From Rhodamnia argentea (taxonomy: Eukaryota; Streptophyta; Magnoliopsida; Myrtales; Myrtaceae), in NCBI RefSeq assembly GCF_020921035.1, contig NC_063151.1:26604934-26668933 (forward strand): 64,000 bases of DNA, in the 5' to 3' direction. A model generated the notes under the pieces. That model was given only the letters and a program-made list of their open reading frames with translations, made no database searches and had not been told where the DNA came from. Both the position numbers and the translations under genes were made by a program. This document shows positions 23,317-35,516 of this stretch, one piece after another (within the stretch, counting starts at the first letter, position 1; each line of letters begins with the position of its first letter).

Positions 23317-25347
23317 TCACCATCTCAGTTTTGCTGGGAAATACTGCGGAAGTAGAAGTGAGAGTTTAAACAAGGTGAGAACAGAGAGACATAGTACCTT
23401 ATTTTTTTTAAAAAAATGGAACATGGGTTTAAGTGATGCTCACTTTTTCGATAAGGGCGAGGTAGTAAGGCTTGACCTTCTCTACATCTATCCGGACTTT
23501 GCTCTTGCTATAAAGGTCATACTTGCTGTGCACAGAAAAGTCTAAATTAGACTTATTCGTTTGGACACCTTTTTCTTTGTTTGGTCTTATACAAAGTAAA
23601 GGTGCCTGGCAATTATCAAATCATTTGATTGAAATTTCTCTTTTGGTACCAATGAGAGAGAACAAACTGGGACTTACTTAAATATCTGAAGCCACTTAAG
23701 ATTCTCTGCATCCTCCTCATTCATCAAATGCTTGTATGATCCTGACTTATGCAAAGCTGCAAATTGCATTTGCATTTGTTAGCCTCAGCCTCTTTAACTA
23801 GAAAAGATCAAAGAAAAGTGTTTCTATGTGTGCATACTAATTATGGGTGGTTAATTAATCCGCTTACAATAAAAGGAATGATATCTGATGATGAAGAGTG
23901 ATGCTGAAGGCAGGGTTGTTCCGTTCTCCTTGGCAACCTTTATGAAACAAAACCCGAAATTCAGAAACTCGAAATTTTACTTATAAAAGCAGCAGAGCAA
24001 TCTAAATCTAGATTGATGCTTGACTTAAATATTTTGCGATAATCAAGGGCAAAACTGTTGTTACCAGATACATATAATCATCATGGCCCCATGACATCAG
24101 AACATTGTTGAGTCCACATCCTTCTGAGTATACTCCATATTTAGTGTTGTATGCTGGATTGTGGTAATCTGGATTTTCCTTGAAGTACTGTTGCCCGATC
24201 AAAAGAGGTATAAGGATTAATAACGTAAGCAATGAATCCACTTTTGTTTTGTTTTTATCCAGAATCAATATCGACTGGGGGAATTACCTTGTGATGAACG
24301 ATTGACTCGTCGAAAGCGCAGCCCAGAGGATACGTGTCGCCTGCAACTCGATCGGGTGGATATGGAAATTGTTAAGACAAGATGATAACTCATGATACTG
24401 TTGAATTTGGACTAAATTGATGATAATTGAGAAAACCTATTTGACTCACCCACAACAGCCCACTGACGAAGCTCCCCAAAGCTTGGATGAAGCAGCACTT
24501 TCCCAAGATCTATGACCATCAAAATTTAAGACTCATCAGTCCACTTAATTGCTCATTCTAAGCAAAGTGTAAAAACCTGATAGCACAATCTTTTCTGAAA
24601 CAAAGTAATGGACAAGTATCCTAAATCTCAAGAAGTACTTGGGAATTTTTTTAGTAGTACCATGGATGAGGCCAGTCAAGTGAAGCCAATCCTCATTGGG
24701 GTAGTCTTTTCTGATGGCTTCAGCAGTCTGGAGCAAGTGCTCGATCTGGGGCTCATCAAGGTCAGGGTCACTCTCATCCACCACATCATTCAGCAGCTCA
24801 CAGCAGTCCCATATGCTCATCTCCACCTTGTCCAATTTCCCATAATCCTCCCTCATCCTCTGCACCTGCCCATTTCCCACAAACAACAAATCAAAAATGG
24901 TCAATTGATTCTGAAATCGCTAAGAAAAAGAAAAAAATAAAATAAAAAAAACATGTTATGGGCCGAGAAGATATTGTTGCAGGGTTGGCTTACAAAGTCA
25001 TATGTCTGGCTGATGTGATTGATCCTGTAGAAGTTCTCCACTCCTGCTTGCCTCTGACTCTCTGCGTCATAGGCCCTGTTCAAGTTTCCAGATCCAATCA
25101 ATGTTTGATTTTGTTAGAAGAAAAAAAAGAAAGATTCCCGAATTCAAGTCAGATTACAGTGTTAAGTAGAAGATGGACAGTAATGAAAGCGAGCATCACC
25201 AGAACCACCTTTGGTCATGCAAAATGACCACCAAAAGAAGTTTGAACGTGTGAAAACTTTCAGATGTCATTCACAGCTCCCGCTATGGGCCGGGACATGC
25301 GTTTTGGGCCCATTGGGCCACATAGTGGGCTCAACAAATTTGCACAT

Positions 25348-25391
<44 letters not shown>

Positions 25392-25793
25392 ACCTAAATG
25401 TTTGGCCAAAAGAATTTGTCTCTGGCGCCAGAAAACCACCATCAAGTACCAACCCGTTTTCTTCAACGAGGACCTTCTTTTCCTCTTCCCCCACTGCCAT
25501 AAACATAAACAGAGAAGAGATCGGTCTCCATAGAATCACAAGTCTGCATCCTCATACTAAAGGAAATTATCATAAATCAAGCAAAAATTCCATTTCTCAA
25601 GAATTAAAGGAGGAAAAAAAAGAAGAAAAAACAAAGAAGCAGCATCTTTTTTGGCTCCACTTTTGAGGGTTCCTTCCAAACTTGCTGATCAAACATATAA
25701 TCAACAACAGGAACTGAATCTTGTGTCGCGAACTGAACTTTGCACAGGAACAGAGATTTTACCGAGCTCGGGCTGATCAATGAGGATAGTCAT
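23317..25793 (-). CDS. MIOX: myo-Inositol oxygenase
   Basis: Cleaves myo-inositol with O2 to D-glucuronate, feeding UDP-glucuronate and cell-wall sugar synthesis; a cytosolic di-iron enzyme. Eleven exons (25763-25793, 25394-25493, 24994-25075, 24661-24865, 24450-24509, 24288-24340, 24065-24187, 23868-23937, 23678-23756, 23444-23525, 23317-23343) join without interruption to 303 residues. The family runs about 300-320 residues. Landmarks are MTILIDQPEL at the start, DESDPDLDEPQIEHLLQTAE, the HD-type metal motif in HLTGLIHDLGKVL, VGDTYPLGCAFDESIVHHKY, YGVYSEGCGLNNVLMSWGHD (metal His-Asp), RYHSFYSLHKSG and the C-terminal YFPAKLRW. All expected His/Asp ligands are seen. Intron 2 opens with a long CT repeat right behind its donor. 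The gene is complete; paralogue identity is not assigned. Confidence 0.96.
25351..25389 (+). repeat. (AG)n microsatellite at a MIOX splice donor
   Basis: About twenty AG units (CT on the coding strand) begin a few bases inside intron 2 of MIOX; the exon ends at 25394. Length change here could alter the donor context. Confidence 0.92.
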
Positions 25794-25930
25794 CTCGAAT
25801 CAAAACGCAAGAACCGAATCCGAAACAACTCAGGATACGAGAAGGAAGAGATCAAATATTCAGAGGGGAGAAGAATGAAAAGGGCGTTCTGAGTAGTTGT
25901 TCTGCATATTGGGACTGTGAAAAATCAAGG

Positions 25931-25949
25931 GCTATTTATAATTGGCCAG
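25931..25949 (-). promoter_or_regulatory. MIOX core promoter (CCAAT and TATA)
   Basis: On the minus strand GGCCAAT runs directly into ATTATAAATAGC, a good TATA box. It lies about 140 bases above the ATG at 25793 and predicts a leader of roughly 110 bases. Confidence 0.6.
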
Positions 25950-26216
25950 AGAAGTCCTTCCCTGAGAATTCGGAGATCCTGAGTCCTTCCCTGAAAATTC
26001 CCACCTTTCCAGTTTCCAATCCTTAATATTTTTCTATTACCATCATCTGTGCGTTACCAATCACTTGTCCACTGTCGAGTTCCAAGTTTCAACCTCATCT
26101 GTCAAAAAAAAAAAAGATTTGATTTTTATTAAATCCCACTAGAAAGTCGAACCTGGGAAAAAGGAAAATTCACAAAGTTAGGCCACAGCAAAAGCTCATG
26201 CTAGTTGGCAAGAACC

Positions 26217-26241
26217 AGAGAGAGAGAGAGAGAGAGAGAGA
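26217..26241 (+). repeat. (AG)n microsatellite
   Basis: About twelve AG units in intergenic DNA. Confidence 0.9.
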
Positions 26242-26595
26242 TTCAGGCCAAAAAATCTTTAGAAAAAAAAAAGTAAAGTAGAAAATGAAAGTGAATTTTT
26301 CTTGTTTTGGTGGGAGAAGGTGAGGTGATTAGTGGCGGATAAAGTTAGAAATAAACATCCTTAAAATTCGTCATTCGTGAGTCAGCTTCGCATCGGAGGA
26401 GGAGATCAGCGTCTCGGCAGGAGGGCAGGAGGGTTTTGGTTTGTGGGCCCCACTCGACGTGGCTTCCAGTCATTACGTGTTGTTTTTTTAGGCACTTTAA
26501 GATTTTCTCTCCTTTTTCCAGCTCTTTTGCCTCCACGTCGGCGAAATATGTTGCAACATTGCACTATTCAACAAAGCTGCGGTTGTTCCGACCAG

Positions 26596-26622
26596 AAAAA
26601 AAAAAAAAAAAAAAAAAAAAAA
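26596..26622 (+). repeat. Poly(A) run
   Basis: Twenty-seven A residues. It could be the tail of an old retroposed copy, but the sequence before it is not recognised. Confidence 0.85.
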
Positions 26623-29414
26623 GGCTGCAGTTGTGTATACACACACGTGTATGGATAAAAATACTTCAATTTTCCATTTATTTCTCGTACTATTTGTTAA
26701 TATCCTGATATAACAAAGAAAACGATTATAGCATACTCATATAAATTTATGTAAGGTGTGATTGTTCGGTTGAAGGAATTTTTTCGCAAATCAATTTGCC
26801 CAATTTTCGTCCCATTTGGGTCCACTGAAAATATCAGTCGATGGAACTATATGAATGCTTGAGATTAGGAAAATGAATTTCAAACCTGTAAAAGGAAAAA
26901 CGATCTTCGGCAAAAATATTTTTTTCTCTACAATGATATCTTCTTTGAAAGAAACACATAAATAGTATTATTTTGATCGTGCAATCTAAACAATCATGTA
27001 GCAAAATTGCAAGTACTTTTATATATGTGGAAAATAGCGTCAAATCCTTTTTCTCATCACTTTAAGAAGATCGTACTTCGTTTCGTTTGTTTTGTCTATT
27101 CTCGCAGAGATTGACGAGATTGCGCATGTAGTAAATGGATTTTTGTCTCGGTCCAACCCTTTTTATTTAAAAAGGTAGTAGGTTTGTAAAAGAGCAATTG
27201 TTTACGGTTCCACCTTTTTGACCGGAGAGATTGATGAGATTGACGCATGCATAGGTCCACGTCCAATTTAAGTATATTCATTTTATTTGTTCTATCGAGT
27301 TTGGCCTACCATATGATATGTCGTATAAATAACCTATTTAGCTTTTTAAATTTATTTGCATTGTTGACACGATAAGATAACAAAATATAAAGAGCCTTCT
27401 CCGCATACTCGTTAATTACACCTAATTTGAAAATAGTATTTATGTTTTCAATGTTAAAGATATTGTTTAACAATTTATTTTTAATGTTATGGTTAAACAA
27501 ATATTTCGAGGGTATGTATATATGATACTTTTGACAGATGATTGTTGACCCAATGTATGACCTGTGACTGTGACGGTGACTTTGTATATATATTTGATTT
27601 CTACGTGAATTGACGGTCCATATTGGTTTATGAGCTGTCCACCAGCTGCTACCCACACCAACGCACGTGGACACAAGGCGCGAGAGACGTCGACACGTGT
27701 CATGGTGGAGCCCACGTAGGCATCACGAGAGAGAGACATGGATGGCAACGGATTAGCAGCAACTACTAGGTGGCAGGAGTGAGCAAAAAAGTCATGATCC
27801 ATCCAAATTGGACCAAACCGTATACAACTTGTTGATTTTGGATAGAACTAGTGTGTAACGGTCCGATTTTCGATTTCAATTCTCTAGAATCGACGGGTAC
27901 CGATTCGGTTCCGGTGAGAACTATCTAACTAGCCCAACCAGACCGGTTCTTTGTACTTTGTAGACTCGATTCTATATTCAAAGCTTGAGAAGTTGGTTTA
28001 TTTCCGTTGTTTTATTTTAATGCACTCTCAGCTGTTCTTTCACATTGTTGGATGCACTTAAGCAATGTGGGCTCGATGAACATGAAATATTAGTAGAACA
28101 CAATCGTTGCTATGACCTTCAATCTTTTTATTCTAACTGAAAACTTGCAATTCTAGTAGAAAACTTCAAGTGTCCAAAGTGTAAGCTTGATATAGTTTAT
28201 CATTCTTCCATTTGCCGCATTACACTGAACCTTGCGTCAAACATTTCCATCAAGGTTGCAAGGTTTAATCCAAGGCCAATTTATCCAAAACTAGTTTTCT
28301 TTTCTATTTTAATTGATGTTGATGCTCGGTAGGATCGTAATAGGGATCCAATCGGGAACCGGACCACACCGGTGGTTCGGTTCTCGAATGGATCTATGAA
28401 ACGAGCGGGTGATTCACGGTTCGCATTTTGCGGAATTGGTCCTTAACAAATGGTTCTCAATTCTAGGATGAGAACCATCTATCTTGGAACTAATCACCTT
28501 TACTAGGTGGTGTTGCCCCCACAAGAGAGAAAAAACGACAAGTGCTTTTTGAGCTCATTGAGAAAGTATTCTCAAGACAACTTATTTTTAAGGAAAATCA
28601 TTTCGTTTTTTCCTATACCTGGTTGCACTTATGGAAGTCACTTCTCAATGATTGTTATAGAAAAGTCAAAAATACATAAGCCACGACCAAGGTTGCAGGT
28701 TTGGCCTTGGGAGGCTTGAGCCTCACCGTCGAGGTCCTGACCATGGGATTGGGGAGTAGGATGCAACTACCGTGGCCATTCTATTTGTATAAATAAGAAT
28801 CCCCTTCGTTTTATGATTTCTTCTTCCTATGGATGGATATAGGATCTACGGAGCAATTATTTAAAAAGCGTATTTTGTGCAATAGCCCTTCTCTATTATG
28901 GTCATATATTTTTCCGGCTAAGTAACGGGACCATCGACTCGTTTTTCTGAGAAATCAAAGTATTAAAAAACATAATATATTGGAAGATAAAATCAGAAAA
29001 TTACTTTCCCACAATATTTTGCGAAACGATAATGTCACAGGGGATCTGTCGCCGGGGGATTCCCATCTAGGTACACGACCCGGTCAATGCGTTGACTAGT
29101 CTCTAACAGATGTGCGGCGATGCTGTGTCGACTAGCGATTGCACCTAAAAATAGGTAATCTCAGATCAGGTAACGCTTGGAGATTTCGAAAATAATAGTC
29201 GGATAAAAGTCGGGCTTTCTGACTAGATGCCAAAGTCGCCGCGAACTGCGTCATGCACCCAGGAACCCGCGGCCGATGATGCGACCAAGTGGTGTCGGTA
29301 CCGTTCGCCGATAACGAACGACTGTCCAACAGCTTTTTGGCCCAATCATACGACAACACATGACTTAGGAAATGGCCACACGGGGCGGGCACGAATGGTT
29401 CCGCCACGAGCGAG

Positions 29415-29437
29415 CGAGAGAGAGAGAGAGAGAGAGA
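29415..29437 (+). repeat. (GA)n microsatellite
   Basis: About eleven GA units preceded by GAGCGAGC. Confidence 0.88.
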
Positions 29438-30067
29438 TTGTTTCCTTCCTGCCCTTTTTGGTCGGCCGGTGGGACGATTGACTTGGCAGCTTTTTCTCGA
29501 CCGACGAGAGACGGGGCCTCCCACTCTGCATCCGCGTGCAGCTCCCTAAGAGCCGACTGGATTGGATTGGCCTTAGGTGACATCACGGGAACCCCTTTCG
29601 CAATTGGACCAACACGGGCTTTGAGGCCCAAAGCCCGCTGATCTTGATCACTAGGTCCACCCGCCAGCCACGACAGTTGTAAAGACGGGGCCGCACGAAG
29701 ATGAATACCGAATCATAGTACCAAAATTAGGGATGATGACTTCTGAAGGGTGAGTGCACCTTTTGATACGCGATCAAAACGGACCATTCAACGTCTTGCT
29801 GTTAAACCATCGTTCGTTCTGAAGTGTCATAACCATCTTACACATGAAAAACCCCATTATTAAAAAAAAAAAAAAAGTCGAGGGTAGACCAGGCATCAGC
29901 GTGGGGCTCAACCCTTTGATTTGAGCCGGCCTAGCCCGAGATCGACGTGATCCCGGAATGCATCCAGCGCACCTAATACGTAGAAACTACATTTTGCTGC
30001 AAACCCAGTCCATACTAGTATGGGCTGGATTGGGCCCAATTCAACTACAAATTATAAAAACGGTGCG

Positions 30068-30086
30068 TCTCTCTCTCTCTCTCTCT
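30068..30086 (+). repeat. (CT)n microsatellite
   Basis: About nine CT units. Confidence 0.88.
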
Positions 30087-33000
30087 ATGATACACACGTT
30101 TGAATCCATGGTCCCACTGGGTGAGAACCGCAAAAAAATGAAATCAGCAACTAGGGCCCGCCGTGCTCAAAGTACGGAAACTGAAATGTCCACATGGGTC
30201 GTCCTCGACCGGGTTGGATGAAAATTCGGGTCAAGCCCACAGAAAAGGAATTCAGTTAGAATCCGCTAGGGCGGAGCACAAATCCCGGATCAACTGGACA
30301 AAATTAAAACTGAAAATACCCGGTTCGATTCCGGGTTTCTTGTGCTGAATTGGATGGGAACCGGACCAGTAGAACCAGTCAAATATTAATTTTATCCCGG
30401 TTCTCTTCACCAATTCTTCTCTCTCATTCCCGAACATGGCGAAGTCTTGCTCTTAACTCGCCTTCTTCATTTTCAACCCGCAAGCTGACACAAGCGCAAT
30501 CCCAACACGACAACAATAGCGGAAAAAATAGCCAACAACCGGATAAATCCCACCATCCATCCCTCTTCTTATAGAACTTGCCGATCAAAAGAAAAAATCT
30601 TCTTTAATTGCAGTAGCATAGGATGCTTAAACGGTAAAATAATTCTCTTCAAATTAAAAGTTCGGGACCACGTTACATATTGGGTTAAAGTTCATAAAGT
30701 ATATTGGTCAAATTAAAAGTTAAAAACTACATTGTAAATCAGTTTTAAGTTTCAGCAATTTTAAAGTAGACATAATCGGTGTCGGATTCACAAAAGGAAT
30801 ACTAATCCTAATCTATTGATCTGGTTTCGGGTTACAGGATAGGAACTGACCATCCCTGAAATCCTGGACGGATGATTAAAACTCGCGGGTGAAACCACCT
30901 CGGGCTTAGCCGTCTCAACTAGCTCAATTTCCTATTGGAAAATGCTGTACAGCCAAGGGAAAAAGGAAAAGAAAAACGCAACAGCAAAATAATGACAATC
31001 ACGTCTTCTCGTCTCTCTCATTTTCCTTCTTTCGAGACGCTGTCCGTGAGATGTGTTATTCATTGAAATCGGAATGAGAAGGCCTAACGCAAAGGACATG
31101 GACGGGTTGATGAACGATCTGCTCAGCCAGGTTTGCGTCTGATATCAGCACCCGCACAAATTGCACTAATAAACAACTGATATCCACGAACCCACTGTCC
31201 ATCCAAAGTCAAGTTTTCAAATTCCTGGGTAAGAGCAACCGCACGAAAGCGACCCAATTGCAACTCGAAGCCAAAAAAATCTTCAGCACCCACAAATTGC
31301 AAAGCAAATCCTCGGTTGGAGACAGGAGGGGGGAGAGAGAAGAAGAAGAAGAACCTAACCGAGAGATCCGGGATGCTTTTGCACAGCAGAACAGAAATTG
31401 CCTAAATTTAGCAAGAAATCCCAACCACCAAACGCGCCCACTTGATTCGACCCCCCCCAAAAACAAAAAAAAAAAATTGGTGTATTTTCCAGACGTGGGG
31501 TCGACCCAACCAACCCACCTCGTGTCCATTACGCGTAAACACGGACCTCTATACGATCATTATACAGTATATGTGCATATGAACATGTCTGTATGAACAT
31601 TATAAATTGCATGATGAATGTAGGATGAGTCGCACATAAGATCGGTTGGCGTTCATGTAGAAGGACTTCGCAACCGGCATGGAATCCGCTGGAGCCTGCA
31701 ATGGCCGATAAGAATTGCACGTGACGCCCCTTTAGGACGGTCCAATTCGTGTTTCAAGAGCACTGCAAATGAAAGCCTTTAGTGCCAATACAATACATAC
31801 ATCCACACTACTTTCTATCTCTCGACCATCAACAATCCCAAATTCCTTAAAAGCACAGACCTAACCAATGGACGGGGCCAAGCATTGTATCGAGGCATAG
31901 AAAATCCGAATCTGTGCGTGCCTAGGCAGGTCAACCAAGCTCTAGAAGGTGATATTATTTAGACCCGCCCATTTTGCCCTTCGTGCCTGGGCACAAGTCG
32001 CCAAGCCGATCGACCTAGAACTAATACGTAGCGTGGTCTTGTCTATAGTGGTTCATAAGGGCACTTTTTTTGCGATCACTTATGTGTCAACTTAAGTTTT
32101 TAAGATGAGTTGACGATACTTCTACTCAAGGAAATTCTGTAACTAAATTTCTACTACCCTCGTTTGTCCCCTCATTCGAATTAATCATTATCACAAACTT
32201 CATTCCTAGAGCAAGCTCGTACTGAAATCTATTTTTCAGTTATAAGCGGTGTTAAAGCATATTCAAATAATAAATCACGCATTTGATCACCAAATCAAGC
32301 CTTTGGACTATAGGCCGGCGGTGGTATCTCACAATCATTTTCTTCCAGAAGTCCTGCAAACATGTCCAGTTCGAACTCCAGCTAGCCTCAAGGAAAATCC
32401 AAACGATCGTGAGAACTATGATGGCCAAAATTTTGTCGAAACCCTAATGACAATAGGAGTCGGGACAAAAACCCATTAAGGATCTTCGAAACAAGACCAT
32501 GAGAACACAGATTGCAAATAACTCCAAGAATTCCTTCGAATGGTTCCGAATTTTTAAATCAGTTTCCAGCTCTCAAACAGGAAGCCACCGGCCAAAAAAG
32601 AAGAATGAAGGCATGTGCGGGGCAATACGATGGAAGGGGTGGTGGCTTTATCGAGAGCACGCTTTGGATTGAATCAAGGAGACAAAAGGGCCAGTCCCAT
32701 TTCTTAATAAGAGAATGTCTATCGCATTGGTTTGCGCAAAAAGAATCAGTTTAGTTATTAATTAAGAGAGCATATATGAAGATTTCCCAGTAAAAGAGAG
32801 AGCTTTAAGTACATGCACGGGACAGAGTGAACTGAACAGTACCACCGATTCAAAACGAGAAAAAAGTTGAGCAAAAAGTCTCGATTGCTTTTTTCACCTT
32901 TGATCTGAAGTTGATCATGATCATAATCATGCCGCTATAATTGCTGAGCCCCCTTTTCACCCGGAAAAAGGCCTTGCAAAGCTGAGAGATGATGCATTTA

Positions 33001-33229
33001 CTATGTTTGACTTGCTTTTTCGACAGTAAAAAAGTTAATTGTCCTCGTCTCTTTTGAACAGCAAATTGTGTATTTACAGTGGAAGGGCTACGAGGTTTCA
33101 GATGGTGAAAAAGATTTAATACCCTGAGAAAATGTGATGATGAACAGAGATAACATTGTGTCATTTGGTTAGGCTTTCAACTCCATATCAGATAGTAATG
33201 TTGTGGTGAAGGCCATCGTTACAAACCTT

Positions 33230-33552
33230 GACTACTCGAAACGATTGCACTCAGGAGCCATAACTGGACTTACAAACCTGAAAAAGTTTCTTGAGATGAG
33301 GCTGTCATTACAAAGAATCCGAGACATGATTAGCAGAATGATTAGTTTTTTTTTTTTTTGTTTTGTCGGATGAACAAAATTCCTCGTCGCAAATTTAGTC
33401 AACGGTAGGATCAGATGATCCATCACGATCATCCATTCTTCGACAGTAGCATGGTCCATTGATTCCGACCCGAATGCAATCCGCACAGACGCTGCCCGTG
33501 CAATAACTGCTTGAAAGCCGTGCGAGAAAGGAGAGGTCAAACCTAACAATCC
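33230..33552 (-). other. Likely 3' UTR of the bHLH gene
   Basis: AT-rich sequence behind the stop codon, with a long A run on the minus strand at 33348-33360. The end of the transcript was not determined. Confidence 0.35.
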
Positions 33553-34845
33553 TCATTGAGGATAAAGGAGGTTGGCAAAAGGGTTTTGGAGATCATGATG
33601 ATGGCTTTGCATGGGAACAAAAGAGTGACCAAAAGGCAGAGAAGGGAACACAAAGCTGTTGTTGTTATCCTTGGCGAAGCTCTCAAGCGCCTTCACTTGG
33701 GACTGAAGGAACTTGAGGTAGCTAGCAGCCTCGTCAAGCATCGACGCCGTGTCCATCTTGCTCCCGCCGGGGACCAGCCTCTGCAGAACCCTTATACGCT
33801 CGCTGATCCTCTCCCTCCTTTCCCTCGCAGCCACCGTCTGCGGATCACTCGACATCCTCACATTTTTCCTCCTTGGCTTCTCCACCTCCTCGAACCCTAA
33901 GTTCACGGGCCTGAAGGCCGCAGCCCGGTAGATCATCTCCTTCATCTGGGCAATGACTTCCGGGTCTGGCTCTTGGTCGACGGAGGAATAAGACCCGGAT
34001 GACGATGGCTGTTGCTGGAAGTTGATGTTCTTTGATGACGAAGAGGTAGCTGCGGTGGTGAAGATTTGCTTTTGCGATCGGGGCCTCTTGTTAGGCCTCA
34101 ATGGGACCTCAGAAATAAGCTTGAATCCTCCTCCGGCATGAGAATCCGGTTCAGAAAGGTTCTTCGTGTTGCTGAAGTCAACGTTCTTTCTCTTGGAGAA
34201 AAACGACGTCGTTCCGCTAGGCGCTTTGCCTGTGGAGGGATGGCTTGGATGATGATGCATGGGATCGGACTCTCCAGATGAAACTGCTGTGTTTGCGGAA
34301 GAAGTGTTGGCGCAGTTGCTCCAAAAGCTTCCAGATTCGGAGAAAATAACGTTGGACACGACACCGTCCTCTTTGATGGACGTGTCCGTGTTGATAGCGT
34401 TGCGATTGGTTCCAGAGAGGAAGCAGTCGAGCTCGCTGGGAACGCCGACATTCTTGGCAACAGGAAAAGCTGCCGTGAATGTGTTCATGGAGCAAAAGTT
34501 GCTGACCAAACATGGAGAGGGCTCGACTGCCGAGTCGGAAAAGACACCCATGGCCTCCTCCATGATAGGAGGAGCGACTGGATGAGTCATTATTGCAGGG
34601 CTAGAGCTGGTATTTTGTCTCCCCCTTTGAAGCTCGATATGGTCTGAATTACTCTTGAACGTGCCAGCTAACTCCACAAGAAGATGATGGTGATGATCTG
34701 TGTTAGCACCACCACCAAATCCACAGCTGTTTGATTTGGACTTGGTGCTGAAGCTCCCATTATTGTTCTGTTGCTGATTAATGCTCCAAAGCGACGTCAG
34801 GTTGTCCGCGGCTCCCACGCCTCTCGGCCACCCAAAATTCTCCAT
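33553..34845 (-). CDS. bHLH transcription factor, bHLH87 / HECATE-like
   Basis: A nuclear transcription factor. The single coding exon encodes 430 residues. The N-terminal two thirds is low-complexity (Asn, Ser, His runs) with no recognised domain. It is followed by the HECATE-group motif [17 protein letters not shown], then a basic linker [14 protein letters not shown], and the bHLH domain at about 334-388 (basic part [16 protein letters not shown], loop [16 protein letters not shown], helix 2 [13 protein letters not shown]). The Glu that contacts the E-box in most bHLH factors is Ala here (VAAR in place of LAER). This is typical of the HECATE/bHLH87 group, which often acts through heterodimers. 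HECATE genes guide gynoecium and meristem development; bHLH87 itself is less studied. The length is slightly above what I recall for Arabidopsis bHLH87. The ATG at 34845 begins MENFGWP and is the first in frame. Confidence 0.93.
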   Translation of the reverse strand: MENFGWPRGVGAADNLTSLWSINQQQNNNGSFSTKSKSNSCGFGGGANTDHHHHLLVELAGTFKSNSDHIELQRGRQNTSSSPAIMTHPVAPPIMEEAMGVFSDSAVEPSPCLVSNFCSMNTFTAAFPVAKNVGVPSELDCFLSGTNRNAINTDTSIKEDGVVSNVIFSESGSFWSNCANTSSANTAVSSGESDPMHHHPSHPSTGKAPSGTTSFFSKRKNVDFSNTKNLSEPDSHAGGGFKLISEVPLRPNKRPRSQKQIFTTAATSSSSKNINFQQQPSSSGSYSSVDQEPDPEVIAQMKEMIYRAAAFRPVNLGFEEVEKPRRKNVRMSSDPQTVAARERRERISERIRVLQRLVPGGSKMDTASMLDEAASYLKFLQSQVKALESFAKDNNNSFVFPSLPFGHSFVPMQSHHHDLQNPFANLLYPQ

Positions 34846-35476
34846 GATTGATGATATCGATAATGATAGCCACTAATCTGTGCCAACTCTTGGAAAATGA
34901 CCCAGAAAGATATCCATCTGATGGTACTCGGGGCACAGGCGAAAAAGTTTCAGAGCTCGTTTCATTCAGAAACCAAAGAAATGAAAAAGCTTTAGAGGAG
35001 CTTCAGATCATAATCAGCAGTTCAGTTATTACCTGATCCAGTTTCACGTCTCTGCAACTCAAGGATCTCCAAGAAAGGGAATATCTACTTCTAGTGATGA
35101 ACAGAGGAGGAAGAAACTCTCTTTGACTTGTGATAAAAGGTTATGACATAGATGACTCCATCTGTCGTGTCTATATATCCATCTCCATCATGTCATCGAG
35201 GATTACTCTGCGAAAAAAATGAAAATAAAACACAATTGCTAACGTCAGTTTGGCAACTGAAAGTTGCCTTCCAATTTGTAAAAGCAAGATCAATCCCTTA
35301 CAGCTTCATGTTGGAAGACCCACAAAATAAAGAACAATAAACAGAGTGAAAACCAAACACAAAAAGGGAAAAAAGACGTGATTATTGAACTTACACGAGG
35401 GAAGAAGTTGAAGAGCCAGCTTATGCATGAGAAGTCAATCAGCTGAGGTTGATGAGAGCACCCTTCTGATCCATTG
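34846..35476 (-). other. Probable 5' UTR of the bHLH gene with two introns
   Basis: On the minus strand, a donor GTAAGT at 35394-35389 pairs with an acceptor TTTCGCAG ending at 35208. A second donor GTAATA at 35032 pairs with GGCACAG ending at 34878, 33 bases above the ATG. Leader exons would be about 35395-35476, 35033-35207 and 34846-34877. This is a splice-signal reading only. Confidence 0.5.
35439..35474 (-). other. Upstream ORF in the bHLH leader
   Basis: MDQKGALINLS then stop, 11 codons, begins near the predicted transcription start. A second short frame from the ATG near 35428 would end across the first leader splice junction. Whether either is in the mRNA depends on the true start site. 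Confidence 0.35.
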
Positions 35477-35504
35477 CACAGGCGTGTTCCTTTGGAGGAC
35501 TAGG

Positions 35505-35516
35505 TTTATATAAATA
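35505..35516 (-). promoter_or_regulatory. TATA box of the bHLH gene
   Basis: TATTTATATAAA on the minus strand, a strong TATA match, about 30 bases above the expected transcription start near 35475. Confidence 0.6.

Larger units (their letters stand above)
25950..27830. other. Intergenic DNA with simple repeats
   Basis: Contains an AG run at 26217-26241 and a 27-base A run at 26596-26622. The remainder is AT-rich without a supported gene. Confidence 0.55.
27831..33229. other. Gene-poor intergenic DNA
   Basis: No supported gene. Around 27850-27960, 28340-28480 and 30340-30410 there are related phrases rich in GAACCGG and GGTTCC, in both orientations. These look like an old dispersed non-coding repeat. 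Simple repeats occur at 29415-29437 (GA) and 30068-30086 (CT). Many open stretches in the GC-richer 29.2-29.7 kb overlap in several frames and look like chance. Confidence 0.5.

Noticed and set aside
29132..29641. Several overlapping frames with Arg/Ser-rich products.
   Set aside because: They share a GC-rich, GA-repeat region in all phases and show no domain.
30319..30335. CCCGGTTCGATTCCGGG resembles a tRNA T-arm.
   Set aside because: No matching acceptor, D-arm or anticodon stem is found in the ~60 bases upstream, so it is a chance palindrome or an old repeat piece.
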